From: Cardiobacterium hominis
GTDB lineage: Bacteria > Pseudomonadota > Gammaproteobacteria > Cardiobacteriales > Cardiobacteriaceae
NCBI RefSeq assembly: GCF_900637305.1
Contig: NZ_LR134365.1
Span: 923,501 to 987,500, forward strand
DNA length: 64,000 bases
Reading direction: 5' to 3'
The translations under genes and the position numbers were made by a program. Position 1 is the first letter of the stretch. Each line of letters starts with the position of its first letter. The notes below the pieces were generated by a model. It did no database searches. It was not told the DNA's origin and saw only the letters and a program-made list of their open reading frames with translations. Below are positions 17,962 through 27,106 of this stretch, in pieces.

Positions 17962-20241
17962 ATGACTGTCATCCATAACCTCGGCTTTCCGCGTATCGGC
18001 GCGAAACGTGAACTGAAATTCGCGCAGGAAGCCTACTGGAAGGGCGAGACCACCGCCGCCGAATTGCAGGACGTCGCCAAAGCGCTGCGCGACCGCCACT
18101 GGCAGAACCAGGCCGGTTTTGACTTTGTGCCGGTGGGCGATTTCACCCTGTACGACCACGTGCTGGATATGAGCGTTACCCTCGGCAACCTGCCGAAACG
18201 CGCCTATGAAGGCGGCGGCGACGAGCTGGATGCCTTCTTCCGTACCGCGCGCGGCCGCAGCCCGCTGGACAAGGGCGCTGGCGTTGCCGCCGGCGAGATG
18301 ACCAAATGGTTCAACAGCAACTATCACTACATCGTCCCCGAATTTGACGCGAACACCAGCTTCAAACTCAACCCGCAACGCCTCTTGGAGCAAATCAAGG
18401 AAGCGCAAGCGCTCGGCGTGAAAAGCGTCAAGCCGGTCATCATCGGCCCGGTCACTTACCTCTGGCTCGGCAAGAGCAAGGACGACAGCGACCGCCTCGC
18501 CCTGCTGGAACGCCTGCTGCCGGTTTACAAACAACTGCTGAATGAACTGGCGCAAGCCGGTGCCGAATGGGTACAGATTGACGAACCCTGCCTGGTTACC
18601 ACCCTGGACAAAGACTGGCGCCAGGCGGTAAAAACCGCCTACCACGAGCTGAACCGCACCACGCCGAAAATCCTGCTCACCACCTACTTCAGCGACTTCG
18701 GCGACAATCTGAACCTGCTGCACGACCTGCCGGTCGATGGCATCCACCTCGACACCATCAACGCCGCCGGCGAAATCCACAAACTGATTGACCTGCTGCC
18801 GGCGACCAAAGTCATCTCCCTCGGCGTCGTCGATGGCCGCAACATCTGGAAAACCGACCTCAACCGCCTGCTCGATACCCTCGAACCCATCCGCGCCCGC
18901 CTCGGCGACCGCCTCTGGCTCGCGCCTTCCAGCTCGCTCTTGCACGTGCCGGTGGACCTCGACCAGGAAGACAGTCTTGACCCTGAAATCAAAAACTGGC
19001 TCGCCTACGCCCTGCAAAAACTGGAAGAGTTGCGCGTCTTGAAAAAAGCGCTCGATAGCGGCCGCGACAGCGTCAAAGCCGAACTCGACGCCAACGCCGC
19101 TGCCCTCAAAGCGCGCCGCGAATCCACGCGCGTGCACAACCCGGCGGTGAAAGCGCGCACCGCCGCCGTCACCAAGGAAATGGGCGACCGCAAATCCCCC
19201 TACGCCGCGCGCGCGCCGAAACAGCACGCCGCCATCAAGCAGCCGCTGTTCCCGACCACTACCATCGGTTCCTTCCCGCAAACGGCGGAAATCCGCAAAT
19301 CACGTAGCGACTACAAAAAAGGCGCGATTAGCGAAGCCCAATACATCGCCGACATGCAGGCGGACATCCGCGAATGTGTGAAAATCCAGGAGGAGCTGGA
19401 CATTGACGTCCTCGTGCACGGCGAAGCTGAGCGCAACGACATGGTCGAATACTTCGGCGAACAGCTCGACGGCTACGTCTTCACCCGCTTCGCCTGGGTA
19501 CAATCCTACGGCTCGCGCTGTGTCAAGCCGCCGGTCATCTTCGGCGACATCTCCCGCCCGAAAGCCATGACCGTCAAGTGGAGCGAATACGCACAAAGCC
19601 TGACCCAGCGCCCGATGAAAGCGATGCTCACCGGCCCGGTAACCATCCTGAACTGGTCCTTCGTGCGCGACGACCAGCCGCGTGCCGACACCTGCCTGCA
19701 AATCGCCCTTGCCATCCGCGACGAAGTGCTGGATCTGGAAAAAGCCGGCCTCGGCGTCATCCAGATTGACGAACCGGCGCTGCGCGAAGGCCTGCCGCTG
19801 AAAAAAGAACAATGGCAAGCCTACCTCGACTGGACGGTACACGCCTTCCGCGTCTGCGCCAACGGCGTTGAAGACCAAACGCAAATCCACACCCACATGT
19901 GCTACAGCGAATTCAACGACATCATGCAGGCGATTGCCGACCTGGACGCCGACGTCATCACCATCGAAACCTCGCGCTCCGACATGGAACTGCTCAAAGC
20001 GTTCGACGACTTCAACTACCCGAACGAAATCGGCCCCGGCGTCTATGACATCCACTCGCCGAACGTGCCGAGCGTCGAAAGCATGGTTGATTTGATGGAA
20101 AAAGCGCTGAAGCAAATCCCGAAAGAGCGCTTGTGGGTGAACCCGGACTGCGGCCTGAAAACCCGCGCCTGGCCGGAAACCAAAGCGGCACTTGCCAACA
20201 TGGTGGAAGCAGCAAAAATCCTGCGCAAAAAATACGCCTGA
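17962..20241 (+). CDS. metE: Cobalamin-independent methionine synthase
   Basis: The 759-residue enzyme transfers methyl from methyltetrahydrofolate polyglutamate to homocysteine. It shows the MetE N-terminal barrel ([17 protein letters not shown]) and a C-terminal barrel with [15 protein letters not shown]. The zinc ligands are in [10 protein letters not shown] and NPDCGLKTR. Full length, preceded by AGGAG and regulated from the shared metR/metE intergenic region. Confidence 0.97.
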   Translation: MTVIHNLGFPRIGAKRELKFAQEAYWKGETTAAELQDVAKALRDRHWQNQAGFDFVPVGDFTLYDHVLDMSVTLGNLPKRAYEGGGDELDAFFRTARGRSPLDKGAGVAAGEMTKWFNSNYHYIVPEFDANTSFKLNPQRLLEQIKEAQALGVKSVKPVIIGPVTYLWLGKSKDDSDRLALLERLLPVYKQLLNELAQAGAEWVQIDEPCLVTTLDKDWRQAVKTAYHELNRTTPKILLTTYFSDFGDNLNLLHDLPVDGIHLDTINAAGEIHKLIDLLPATKVISLGVVDGRNIWKTDLNRLLDTLEPIRARLGDRLWLAPSSSLLHVPVDLDQEDSLDPEIKNWLAYALQKLEELRVLKKALDSGRDSVKAELDANAAALKARRESTRVHNPAVKARTAAVTKEMGDRKSPYAARAPKQHAAIKQPLFPTTTIGSFPQTAEIRKSRSDYKKGAISEAQYIADMQADIRECVKIQEELDIDVLVHGEAERNDMVEYFGEQLDGYVFTRFAWVQSYGSRCVKPPVIFGDISRPKAMTVKWSEYAQSLTQRPMKAMLTGPVTILNWSFVRDDQPRADTCLQIALAIRDEVLDLEKAGLGVIQIDEPALREGLPLKKEQWQAYLDWTVHAFRVCANGVEDQTQIHTHMCYSEFNDIMQAIADLDADVITIETSRSDMELLKAFDDFNYPNEIGPGVYDIHSPNVPSVESMVDLMEKALKQIPKERLWVNPDCGLKTRAWPETKAALANMVEAAKILRKKYA

Positions 20242-20260
20242 TTTGGCGCCCGCCTGAAAA

Positions 20261-20286
20261 AAAACCGCCGGAAACGGCGGTTTTTT
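20261..20286 (+). terminator. Rho-independent terminator of metE
   Basis: Stem CCGCCG/CGGCGG (20265-20270, 20275-20280), GAAA loop and six T. Confidence 0.9.
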
Positions 20287-20371
20287 AATGCCAGAGAACG
20301 GCAAATGGTATTTTTAACCCTTTTATTAACAACGAATTGCGCAAAGAATTTAATCAAGCACCATTAAAGTC

Positions 20372-20400
20372 TTGATTGCGGAAATAGGAAACCTTATTAT
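20372..20400 (+). promoter_or_regulatory. Orphan sigma70-type promoter
   Basis: TTGATT (20372-20377) and TATTAT (20395-20400) have an ideal 17-base spacing. No open reading frame starts soon after; a strong terminator follows 57 bases later. Confidence 0.6.
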
Positions 20401-20406
20401 TTGCCC

Positions 20407-20482
20407 CGACGGAACAGCTAATTGCTAACTGTCACATTGCCTCATGATGATTATTGCCCCGCAGACGATGCGGGGTTTTTTT
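20407..20482 (+). ncRNA. Candidate small RNA of about 75 nt
   Basis: A promoter-like pair upstream and a terminator (CCCCGCA/TGCGGGG at 20457-20463 and 20469-20475, then seven T) define a short transcript in the 305-base gap between metE and suhB. The metE terminator lies well upstream, so this second terminator belongs to something else. ACAGCTAATTGCTAACTGT inside it may form a first hairpin. No coding potential is apparent. Alternatively the hairpin could be a leader attenuator of suhB. Confidence 0.45.
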
Positions 20483-20546
20483 CTGCCCGCGAAAACCCTT
20501 GATACTGCTAAAATGCCGCCATTTTTCAGACCATGAGGAACAAATA

Positions 20547-21341
20547 ATGGCGACAAATCCAATGCTTACCATCGCGCGTCGTGCCGCGGAAGAAGCGGGA
20601 AAAATCCTGCAGATGGGGCTGCGTCAGCTCGACCAAATCCAGATAGAAGAAAAGGGGCGCGGCGATCTGGTGAGCGTCGTGGATCGCCGCGCAGAAGAAG
20701 TCATCAAGAACATCCTGCTGGAGAAATTCCCGCAGCACGATTTCCTCGGCGAAGAGTTCGGCGAAACCCGCGCCCAGGCGGAAGAAAGCGAATTCTGCTG
20801 GGTGATTGACCCGCTGGATGGCACCACCAATTTCCTGCACGGCCTGCCGCAATTCGCCGTTTCCATCGGCCTGCTCAAGCGTGGCAAGCCGGAGCTGGGC
20901 GTGGTGTACAACCCGGCGACGGAAGAATGGTTCACCGCAGCCCGCGGCGAAGGCGCACAACTGAACGGGCGCAAACTGCGCGTCAGCGGCTTGCGCGACG
21001 GCGGGCGGGCGATAGTCGCCACCGGTTTCCCCTTCCGCTATCCCGACCTGATGCCGCGCCAATACGCGCTGTTGCAATCCGTATTGCAGGAAATCGCCGA
21101 TGTGCGCCGTCTCGGTTCAGCCTCGCTCGATCTGTGTTTCGTCGCCGCCAACCGCGTCGATGCCTTCTTTGAAATGGGGCTGAAACCGTGGGACATCTGC
21201 GCCGGCATCCTCATCGCGCAAGAAGCGGGCGCCATCGTCACCGACCTCGCCGGACAGCACACCATGCTCGATTCCGGCAATATCGTCGCCGCCAATACCT
21301 ATCTGCACAGCATCCTGCTGCAACAAATCGCGGCGGCATGA
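20547..21341 (+). CDS. suhB: Inositol-1-monophosphatase family protein SuhB
   Basis: The 264-residue Mg-dependent phosphatase carries EEFGE and WVIDPLDGTTNFLHG (metal site) and the late WDICAGILIAQEAGA motif. In E. coli SuhB also joins the rRNA antitermination complex. ATG 20547 follows GAGGAA; a longer upstream frame overlaps the candidate sRNA terminator and is rejected. The stop overlaps the comF start. Confidence 0.93.
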   Translation: MATNPMLTIARRAAEEAGKILQMGLRQLDQIQIEEKGRGDLVSVVDRRAEEVIKNILLEKFPQHDFLGEEFGETRAQAEESEFCWVIDPLDGTTNFLHGLPQFAVSIGLLKRGKPELGVVYNPATEEWFTAARGEGAQLNGRKLRVSGLRDGGRAIVATGFPFRYPDLMPRQYALLQSVLQEIADVRRLGSASLDLCFVAANRVDAFFEMGLKPWDICAGILIAQEAGAIVTDLAGQHTMLDSGNIVAANTYLHSILLQQIAAA

Positions 21342-22027
21342 TTTCCCGCTGGCTGACCCGCTTCATCCGTCCGTGTTGCCTCACCTGCGGCACGCCGGAA
21401 GTGGTCGGCCTCTGCGATGTCTGCGCCGACCGCCTGCCTGCCATCGGCAAACATTGTCCGACCTGCGCCAATAGCGTTGCCGACGACCACTACCCCTGCG
21501 GCGCCTGCTTGCGACGCCCGCCTGCGTTTTCGCGCTTGTTAGTGCGCTGGCAGTTCACCACCGAAGTGCGCCACATCATCCTGCGCGGCAAATACCACGC
21601 CGACCGCTGTGCATTGCGCGTCCTCGAAGACGAAGCCTGCCGCCTGCTGCGTGCGCAACCCGTCGCCGTGGATGCCGTCGTCGCCATGCCCGTCTCGGCG
21701 CAACGCCTGCGACAGCGTGGCTTCAACCAGACGCTCTACCCGGCGCACGCCGCTGCGCAGGCGCTTGGCGTACCGCTCATCGCCGAAGGCGTCTTCGCCA
21801 AAGCGGGGCGACCGCCACAATCGCGTTTGCGTACCCACGCCGCACGACGGCGCAATATCCGCGGCGCCTTTGCTGTGCGTGGCGAACTGCCGCAGCGGCT
21901 GTTGCTCGTCGATGACGTCGTCACCAGCGGCGCGACCCTGCACGAAGCCGCGCGCATACTTGCTGCCGCAGGCGTCCAGGAAATCATCGCGCTGGCGGTT
22001 GCCGCCGCGCACCGTCCCCACCCCTGA
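21338..22027 (+). CDS. comF: ComF-family protein (phosphoribosyltransferase-like)
   Basis: The 229-residue protein begins with zinc-finger cysteines (CCLTCGTPEVVGLCDVC, then CPTCANS and CGAC). It ends with a type I PRTase domain whose PRPP loop is LLVDDVVTSGATLHE. ComF homologues are needed for DNA uptake in transformable bacteria. The ATG overlaps the suhB stop, showing coupling. Confidence 0.9.
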   Translation: MISRWLTRFIRPCCLTCGTPEVVGLCDVCADRLPAIGKHCPTCANSVADDHYPCGACLRRPPAFSRLLVRWQFTTEVRHIILRGKYHADRCALRVLEDEACRLLRAQPVAVDAVVAMPVSAQRLRQRGFNQTLYPAHAAAQALGVPLIAEGVFAKAGRPPQSRLRTHAARRRNIRGAFAVRGELPQRLLLVDDVVTSGATLHEAARILAAAGVQEIIALAVAAAHRPHP

Positions 22028-22042
22028 CACACCGGAATATCC

Positions 22043-22600
22043 ATGCAAGAAATCCTCCCCGTCATCGCCTTTATCGCCGCCTACCTCGCCGCCAAATGGA
22101 GCGGACACAGCGAACAGGCCATCTACTGGGCGACCGCCGTGCTGATGATTAGCACCGTGCTGCAAATCCTCGTGCTGCGCCTGCGACAAAAGCCCATCAG
22201 CAAACAGCACTGGCTAACCGCGAGCGCTATCCTCGTCCTCGGCGGCGTCACGCTCGCCCTGAAAAACCCGATGTTCATCAAATGGAAACCGAGCATCGTT
22301 TACCTCGTCTTCGCCGCAGTACTGCTCATCACCCAATGGATGGGCAAGGCCGACCTCATCCAGAAAATGCTTGGCAGCGCACTGACCATGCCGGACGCGC
22401 TCTGGCGCCGCCTGAACACCGCCTGGGCAGTCTTTTTCATCTTCATGGCAATACTCAACCTCATCATCGCCTATCACTTCTCTGACGACTTCTGGGTCGG
22501 CTTCAAACTGTGGGGCAGTGCGGGCGGCACACTGCTCTTCATGTTTGCGCAAATCTACCTGCTGCGCGGCTACCTGAACCACGACGACAAACCAAAATAG
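22043..22600 (+). CDS. yciB: Inner-membrane septation protein YciB/IspZ
   Basis: The 185-residue protein has five to six membrane helices. NPMFIKWKPSIVYLVFA and NTAWAVFFIFMAILNLIIAY are typical of YciB, which affects cell-envelope synthesis and division. It follows comF by 15 bases, so it is probably in the suhB-comF transcript. Confidence 0.92.
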   Translation: MQEILPVIAFIAAYLAAKWSGHSEQAIYWATAVLMISTVLQILVLRLRQKPISKQHWLTASAILVLGGVTLALKNPMFIKWKPSIVYLVFAAVLLITQWMGKADLIQKMLGSALTMPDALWRRLNTAWAVFFIFMAILNLIIAYHFSDDFWVGFKLWGSAGGTLLFMFAQIYLLRGYLNHDDKPK

Positions 22601-22602
22601 CC

Positions 22603-22680
22603 ATGACAAAAATATCGAAGAAACAGCGCAATGAAAAAAAAGCGGCAAGAAAACGAAAAAAAGCCGGAAACGTCGCTTGA
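22603..22680 (+). CDS. Possible 25-residue basic peptide
   Basis: An ATG two bases after the yciB stop opens a 25-codon frame, MTKISKKQRNEKKAARKRKK and five more residues, with eleven lysines/arginines in the first 20. The close spacing suggests coupled translation. No clear ribosome site is visible apart from the end of yciB. The stop codon overlaps the -35 box of the tRNA promoter. I do not recognise the peptide; it may be chance. Confidence 0.35.
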   Translation: MTKISKKQRNEKKAARKRKKAGNVA

Positions 22681-22704
22681 CCGCGCAAAAAAGCCCGCTA
22701 TAAT
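22677..22704 (+). promoter_or_regulatory. Promoter of the tRNA-Gly/tRNA-Cys transcript
   Basis: TTGACC (22677-22682) and TATAAT (22699-22704), 16 bases apart, precede tRNA-Gly by 15 bases. GC-rich sequence between the -10 and the tRNA fits a stringently controlled stable-RNA promoter. Confidence 0.8.
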
Positions 22705-22719
22705 GCGCGCCTCATCAAC

Positions 22720-22794
22720 GCGGGAATAGCTCAGTGGTAGAGCACAACCTTGCCAAGGTTGGGGTCGCGAGTTCGAATCTCGTTTCCCGCTCCA
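22720..22794 (+). tRNA. tRNA-Gly (anticodon GCC)
   Basis: The acceptor strand GCGGGAA pairs with TTCCCGC. The anticodon loop reads CTTGCCAAG, and GTTCGAATC is the T loop. TCCA, including an encoded CCA, ends the gene. Confidence 0.97.
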
Positions 22795-22834
22795 AATTCC
22801 TTAGAGCCTCATTTGAGGCTCTTATAATTTCTAA

Positions 22835-22908
22835 GGCTGGGTAGCAAAGTGGTTATGCAGCGGATTGCAAATCCGTGGACGCCGGTTCGATTCCGACCCC
22901 AGCCTCCA
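22835..22908 (+). tRNA. tRNA-Cys (anticodon GCA)
   Basis: The acceptor GGCTGGG pairs with CCCAGCC. The anticodon stem-loop is CGGATTGCAAATCCG, with T loop GTTCGATTC and encoded CCA. It shares the transcript with tRNA-Gly; an AGAGCCTC/GAGGCTCT hairpin lies between them at 22803-22822. Confidence 0.97.
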
Positions 22909-22926
22909 TCTTCTGAAATGCCCTCA

Positions 22927-22954
22927 AGCCCACAACGTCAGTTGTGGGCTTTTT
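22927..22954 (+). terminator. Terminator of the tRNA transcript
   Basis: Stem AGCCCACAAC/GTTGTGGGCT (22927-22936, 22941-22950) followed by T's. Confidence 0.88.
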
Positions 22955-22995
22955 GCTGTGTGCATTTCGTAGCAACTGACAGGGTAGGGCGCTTT

Positions 22996-23202
22996 CTAAG
23001 CCACTTTCAGTGCATCAATCAGCGCCCGCAGCGCCGCGGAAATCTGCCGTCTGCCGGGATAGTAGAGGTAAAAGCCGGGAAACGGCGGGCATCAATCCGC
23101 CAGTACCCGCTGTAGTTGGCCGTTGGCGAGATGGGGCGCGGCATAGCTGTCAGCGGTGTAGCTGAGGCCGATGCCATCGGTGGCGGCGCTGTTCATCCCT
23201 GA
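22996..23202 (-). pseudogene. C-terminal remnant of a LysR-family regulator
   Basis: On the minus strand the sequence reads SAATDGIGLSYTADSYAAPH, then ANGQLQRVLAD, a stop (TGA), then CPPFPGFYLYYPGRRQISAA to a stop at 22996. This is the usual end of a LysR effector domain. The stop replaces the Trp normally found in the ADWCPPFPG motif, so TGG became TGA. The N-terminal ~220 residues are absent. From 23205 to 23345 I recognise nothing. Confidence 0.75.
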
Positions 23203-23347
23203 ACGTGGCAAAGACGGCTTAAAACCCTTCCGCGTGCGCCGCTTGAGCTGCCTGCCCGTATCGCCGGCCTACAGCGCGTGCCATGACCAGCAACATGCTG
23301 CATTTCTCGTGGCTGAATGCGACGCAAGCGATTGCGGGATAGAAAAT

Positions 23348-23381
23348 GGGCGGTGAGACGTTTGCGTCGTCACCGCCCGTT
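23348..23381. terminator. Rho-independent terminator
   Basis: Stem GGGCGGTGA/TCACCGCCC (23348-23356, 23370-23378) with an inner GACG/CGTC. It probably ends the minus-strand LplA-like gene that stops at 23386. Confidence 0.7.
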
Positions 23382-23385
23382 TCGT

Positions 23386-24102
23386 TCAAGTTTCCGGCCA
23401 CGTTGCCGCGCCGTTTTGCAGCAGGTCGCGCAGGGTAGCGGCAACGGCTTCGGCGTTTGCCGCAGCGTAATCGGCGATGGCGGTGGTGCTGTCGGGGCGG
23501 TAGCGTTGCGGGCTGTGCAGCGCGGCTTCAAGGCGGTTGGCGCGGGCGGTCAGCGCTCCAGCGTCGGCGGCGATGATGACGGCAGAGGCGAGTACGGTGT
23601 GCTGCGGCGGGGCGGCGCGGCGTTGCCAGTATTGGGCGGTACCGGCGATTTTGCGTCCGCCGACGGTGAGGTTGAAGCGGCCATCGCAGAAGGAGCCCGG
23701 CACGCTGTGGTAATCGGTCGGGATGGCGAAGGCGGCGAACAGTTTTTGCAGCAACGCGCAGAGGTGGCGGTAATGCTGCTCGGCGGCGACGGCCGGATGC
23801 GTGGCGCGGGCGGGGTAGGCAAGCTGGAGATTGACGGTTGCGGGCGATTGCGGCACCACGCCGCCTCCGCTGAGGCGGATATGGACGGGCAGGCCGTCGG
23901 CCGCGAGGGCGGCGCGTGCGGCGGCAAAGCTCGGTTTGTGGCGGTAGCTGCGTGGTACGACGATGCCGTCGCACCCGCAATGGACGAGGGCGACGCCGCC
24001 TTGTTGTTGCACGCTGGCGTCTATCAGGCGCTGTTCGTTGCTCGCCCAGTCGTGGCGGTCAAGGTCGAAAGAATCGGCGGGCAGGAGGGTAAAACGGGGC
24101 AT
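23386..24102 (-). CDS. Lipoate-protein ligase A-like protein
   Basis: The 238-residue protein belongs to the BPL/LplA/LipB fold. RLSGGGVVPQSPATVNLQLA corresponds to the RRxGGG lipoyl-AMP loop, and FNLTVGGRKIAGTAQYW holds the lysine that contacts the acyl-adenylate. Members attach or move lipoate or octanoate. Substrate is uncertain because several LplA-like subgroups exist. Its start is three bases after the stop of the endonuclease V homologue, so the two form an operon. Confidence 0.8.
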   Translation of the reverse strand: MPRFTLLPADSFDLDRHDWASNEQRLIDASVQQQGGVALVHCGCDGIVVPRSYRHKPSFAAARAALAADGLPVHIRLSGGGVVPQSPATVNLQLAYPARATHPAVAAEQHYRHLCALLQKLFAAFAIPTDYHSVPGSFCDGRFNLTVGGRKIAGTAQYWQRRAAPPQHTVLASAVIIAADAGALTARANRLEAALHSPQRYRPDSTTAIADYAAANAEAVAATLRDLLQNGAATWPET

Positions 24103-24105
24103 GGC

Positions 24106-24489
24106 TTAGTCTTGGCGGCGGGTGAAGCGCGGGGTTTTCGGCATGCGCTCTTGGATACGGGCGCGGTTCAAGGCGAGCGCGGCGGCGGTCGGCTGGTAGT
24201 CGCGCCATAGCGCGGGGTCAGCGGGCAGGTTATCCGGCCAGATGTTTTGCACGTTGAAGCTGCGGGCGCGGCATTCGGCGTGCAGCGCTTGGTAGCGCTG
24301 TTGCAGGTAGGCGAGTTTGTCGAAGAAGAAGCGGACGTGGCCTTCGCCCAGTTTGTAGTCGGCGGGCTGGCCGCGCAGGTGATAACGGCCGCGGGCGACG
24401 GCGTTGGGGATGCGCGTCAGTTCGCGGTGTTCGGCGAGCAGGTGTTGGTCGCAGAGTTCTTGCGGCGGGACGAGGTTGATACGGGTCAT
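24106..24489 (-). CDS. Pyrimidine-dimer DNA glycosylase, T4 endonuclease V (DenV) type
   Basis: The 127-residue protein starts MTRINLVPPQELCDQHLLAE and continues HRELTR. It matches phage T4 DenV almost residue for residue there, including Thr2 (whose amino group attacks the DNA), Arg3, Arg22 and Glu23. GEGHVRFFFDKLAYLQQR and the late DYQPTAAALALNRARI also match. The enzyme excises UV-induced pyrimidine dimers. It heads a two-gene operon with the LplA-like gene. Confidence 0.9.
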   Translation of the reverse strand: MTRINLVPPQELCDQHLLAEHRELTRIPNAVARGRYHLRGQPADYKLGEGHVRFFFDKLAYLQQRYQALHAECRARSFNVQNIWPDNLPADPALWRDYQPTAAALALNRARIQERMPKTPRFTRRQD

Positions 24490-24623
24490 AGGGTTCGGGG
24501 CGTATGGGTTTCAGTATGCAGGCGAAAGACGAGAAATCCTTTGCGCGGGATGCATTGCCGCATGAGCAATGTAAAATCGCACATTACCCGGCAACACACT
24601 AATACGCAAAAAATGAGACAACC

Positions 24624-25481
24624 ATGAAAAAAAGCATCCTCATCACCGGCTGTTCCAGCGGCATCGGCTACAGCGCCGCCCACATCCTGCAACAACGCGG
24701 CTGGCAGGTATTCGCCAGCGCGCGCGATGCCGCCGACGTTGAGCGCCTGAAAAGCGAAGGGCTTGACGCCGTCCAGCTTGACCTCACCGAGCCGGACAGC
24801 ATCCGCATGGCGCTCGACTGGGTGCTCAAACAAACCGGCGGCACCCTCGACGCACTCTTTAACAACGGCGCCTTTACCATCCCCGCCGCGCTGGAAGACC
24901 TCTCGCGCAACGCGCTGGCCTACCAGCTTGATACCGGCCTGCTCGGCTGGCACGACCTCACCATGCGCGTCCTGCCCGTCATGCGCGCGCAGGGACACGG
25001 CCGCATCGTCAATAACAGCTCCGTCCTCGGCCTCGCCGCGATGCGCTTTCGCGGCGCCTATACCACCACCAAATTCGCGCTCGAAGGCTGGAGCGACGTG
25101 CTGCGCCTGGAGCTTGCCGGCAGCGGCATTTACGTCAGCCTGATAGAGCCCGGCCCCATCAAAAGCCATTTTCGCGGCAACGCCTACCAGCAGTTCCAGC
25201 ACTGGATTGACCTCGACAACAGCCGCTACAAAGACCGCTATCTGGCGATGATCAACCGCCTGCAAAGCGACAAACCACTGCCGTTCACCCTGCCGCCGGA
25301 AGCGGTGGTACAAAAACTCATCCACGCCATCGAATCGCCGCGGCCGAAAGCGCGCTACTACGTCACCGCCGTCACCTGGCTGATGGGCTCGGCGAAGCGC
25401 CTGCTGCCGACCTTTCTCCTCGACAAACTCATCCTCTGGCTCGCCGGGCGCGAAAACCAGCGTTACCAGAAGCGCGACTAG
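24624..25481 (+). CDS. Short-chain dehydrogenase/reductase
   Basis: The 285-residue protein has TGCSSGIGYSAA (NAD(P)-binding), NNGAF and a catalytic Ser with YTTTK. The C-terminal extension (TWLMGSAKRLLPTFLLDKLI) suggests membrane association, as in YbbO-like SDRs. Substrate is unknown. The ~130 bases before it carry no recognisable site. Confidence 0.87.
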   Translation: MKKSILITGCSSGIGYSAAHILQQRGWQVFASARDAADVERLKSEGLDAVQLDLTEPDSIRMALDWVLKQTGGTLDALFNNGAFTIPAALEDLSRNALAYQLDTGLLGWHDLTMRVLPVMRAQGHGRIVNNSSVLGLAAMRFRGAYTTTKFALEGWSDVLRLELAGSGIYVSLIEPGPIKSHFRGNAYQQFQHWIDLDNSRYKDRYLAMINRLQSDKPLPFTLPPEAVVQKLIHAIESPRPKARYYVTAVTWLMGSAKRLLPTFLLDKLILWLAGRENQRYQKRD

Positions 25482-25604
25482 CCATTTACATTCCCGCCAC
25501 CGCCCCCATATCCAACGCAACCTGTCCGAAGCACCCAGTGCAATTGCAGCCCGCCAGCGTTCGGACGATAATAGTCGCCCTTTAACCGAGTGAAATCCAA
25601 AACA

Positions 25605-26396
25605 ATGAACCAAACGACCATCCCTGACGTCCAGGGAAAACCCGACACCCGCAACATCGCCATTACCCGCGTCGGCATCCGCGACATCCGCATGCCGCTG
25701 CACATCGCCACGCCGCACGGCCCGCAGCCGACCGTCGCCACCGCCGAAATGACCGTTGCCCTGCCGCACCACCAAAAAGGCACGCACATGTCGCGCTTCA
25801 TCCACCTCCTGAACGAAGCGGGCGCCATCAGCCTGGACGGCTTCGCCGCGCTGCATGGCGAAATGCTCAAACGCCTGAACGCCGCCGAAGGCAGCATCCT
25901 CCTCACCTTCCCCTACTTCGTGAAAAAACAGGCGCCGGTCAGCAAAACCGAAAGCCTGATGGACTACGAAGTCACCCTCATCGCCGACGGCGGTCATGAA
26001 GACTGCATCGTCAGCGTCGAAGTCACCATCGCGGTCACCAGCCTCTGCCCCTGCTCCAAAGAAATCTCCCAATACGGCGCGCACAACCAGCGCTCGCACA
26101 TCATCATCAACGCCGAATACGACGAAAAAACCCCGTTCGCCCTCGAAGACCTCATCCGCATCGGCGAAGAAGAAGGCTCCTGCGAAATCTGGGCGACGCT
26201 GAAGCGGCCGGACGAAAAATACGTCACCGAGCGCGCCTACGAAAACCCCAAATTCGTCGAAGACATCGTGCGCGACGTCGCCGCCCGCTTAAATGCCGAC
26301 CCGCGCATCAAGGCCTACCGCGTCTCCTCCGAAAACTTCGAATCCATCCACAACCACTCCGCCTACGCCATCATCGAACACGACAAACGGGACTGA
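25605..26396 (+). CDS. folE2: GTP cyclohydrolase FolE2 (type IB)
   Basis: The 263-residue enzyme converts GTP to dihydroneopterin triphosphate in folate (and queuosine) synthesis. Family features are [10 protein letters not shown], the [12 protein letters not shown] cysteine motif and HNQRSHI. FolE2 works with metals other than zinc and is often the only or the low-zinc form. ATG 25605 (MNQTTIPD) is chosen over one five codons upstream. A GATAAT stands about 37 bases before it; no Zur palindrome was recognised. trmB follows six bases later. Confidence 0.92.
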   Translation: MNQTTIPDVQGKPDTRNIAITRVGIRDIRMPLHIATPHGPQPTVATAEMTVALPHHQKGTHMSRFIHLLNEAGAISLDGFAALHGEMLKRLNAAEGSILLTFPYFVKKQAPVSKTESLMDYEVTLIADGGHEDCIVSVEVTIAVTSLCPCSKEISQYGAHNQRSHIIINAEYDEKTPFALEDLIRIGEEEGSCEIWATLKRPDEKYVTERAYENPKFVEDIVRDVAARLNADPRIKAYRVSSENFESIHNHSAYAIIEHDKRD

Positions 26397-26402
26397 ACGC
26401 CG

Positions 26403-27071
26403 ATGACCATCCGCAGCTTCGTCCTGCGCCAAGGACGCATCACCGCCGGACAAGAACGCGCCTTCGCCGAACACTGGCCGCGCTACGGCCTGGACGCAAG
26501 CGACGCGCTGCGCCTTGACGCGCGTGCGCTATTTGCCGACGACCGCGACCTCAACCTCGAGATCGGCTTTGGCAACGGCGAAAGCCTAGTACAAATGGCA
26601 CAAGCCACGCCGGACGCGGGCTATATCGGCATCGAAGTCCACCGCCCCGGCGTCGGCCATGCGCTGCTCGCCGCCGCGGCCGCAGGCCTCGACAACCTGC
26701 GCCTCATCCACCACGACGCCGTCGCCATCCTGCGCGACCACGTCGCCGACGGGACGCTTGCGCGCGTACAAATCTACTTCCCCGACCCCTGGCCGAAAGC
26801 GCGGCACCACAAACGCCGCATCGTACAAAAACCATTCACCGACCTCATCTGGCGCAAACTGCGCGCGGGCGGCGAAATCCACTGCGCGACCGACTGGGCG
26901 GAATACGCCGAATGGATGCGGGACGTCTTCGCTAGCGACGACAAATGGCAAAACCTCGGCGGTGCGGACGGCTACGCGCCGCGCCCCGACTGGCGGCCGC
27001 AGACCAAATTCGAACGGCGCGGCGAACGCCTCGGCCACGGCGTCTGGGACTTGCGCTACCGCAAAAACTAA
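26403..27071 (+). CDS. trmB: tRNA (guanine-N7)-methyltransferase
   Basis: The 222-residue SAM-dependent enzyme methylates G46 in tRNA. It shows LNLEIGFGNGESLVQMA (SAM motif), GIEVHRPGVG, FPDPWPKARHHKRRI (catalytic) and the C-terminal TKFERRGERLGHGVWDL. It is probably co-transcribed with folE2. Confidence 0.95.
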   Translation: MTIRSFVLRQGRITAGQERAFAEHWPRYGLDASDALRLDARALFADDRDLNLEIGFGNGESLVQMAQATPDAGYIGIEVHRPGVGHALLAAAAAGLDNLRLIHHDAVAILRDHVADGTLARVQIYFPDPWPKARHHKRRIVQKPFTDLIWRKLRAGGEIHCATDWAEYAEWMRDVFASDDKWQNLGGADGYAPRPDWRPQTKFERRGERLGHGVWDLRYRKN

Positions 27072-27077
27072 AAAACC

Positions 27078-27102
27078 AAACGCGCCTGATGGCGCGTTTT
27101 TT
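27078..27102 (+). terminator. Terminator of folE2-trmB
   Basis: Stem AAACGCGCC/GGCGCGTTT (27078-27086, 27091-27099) with a TGAT loop and trailing T's. Confidence 0.88.
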
Positions 27103-27106
27103 AATA

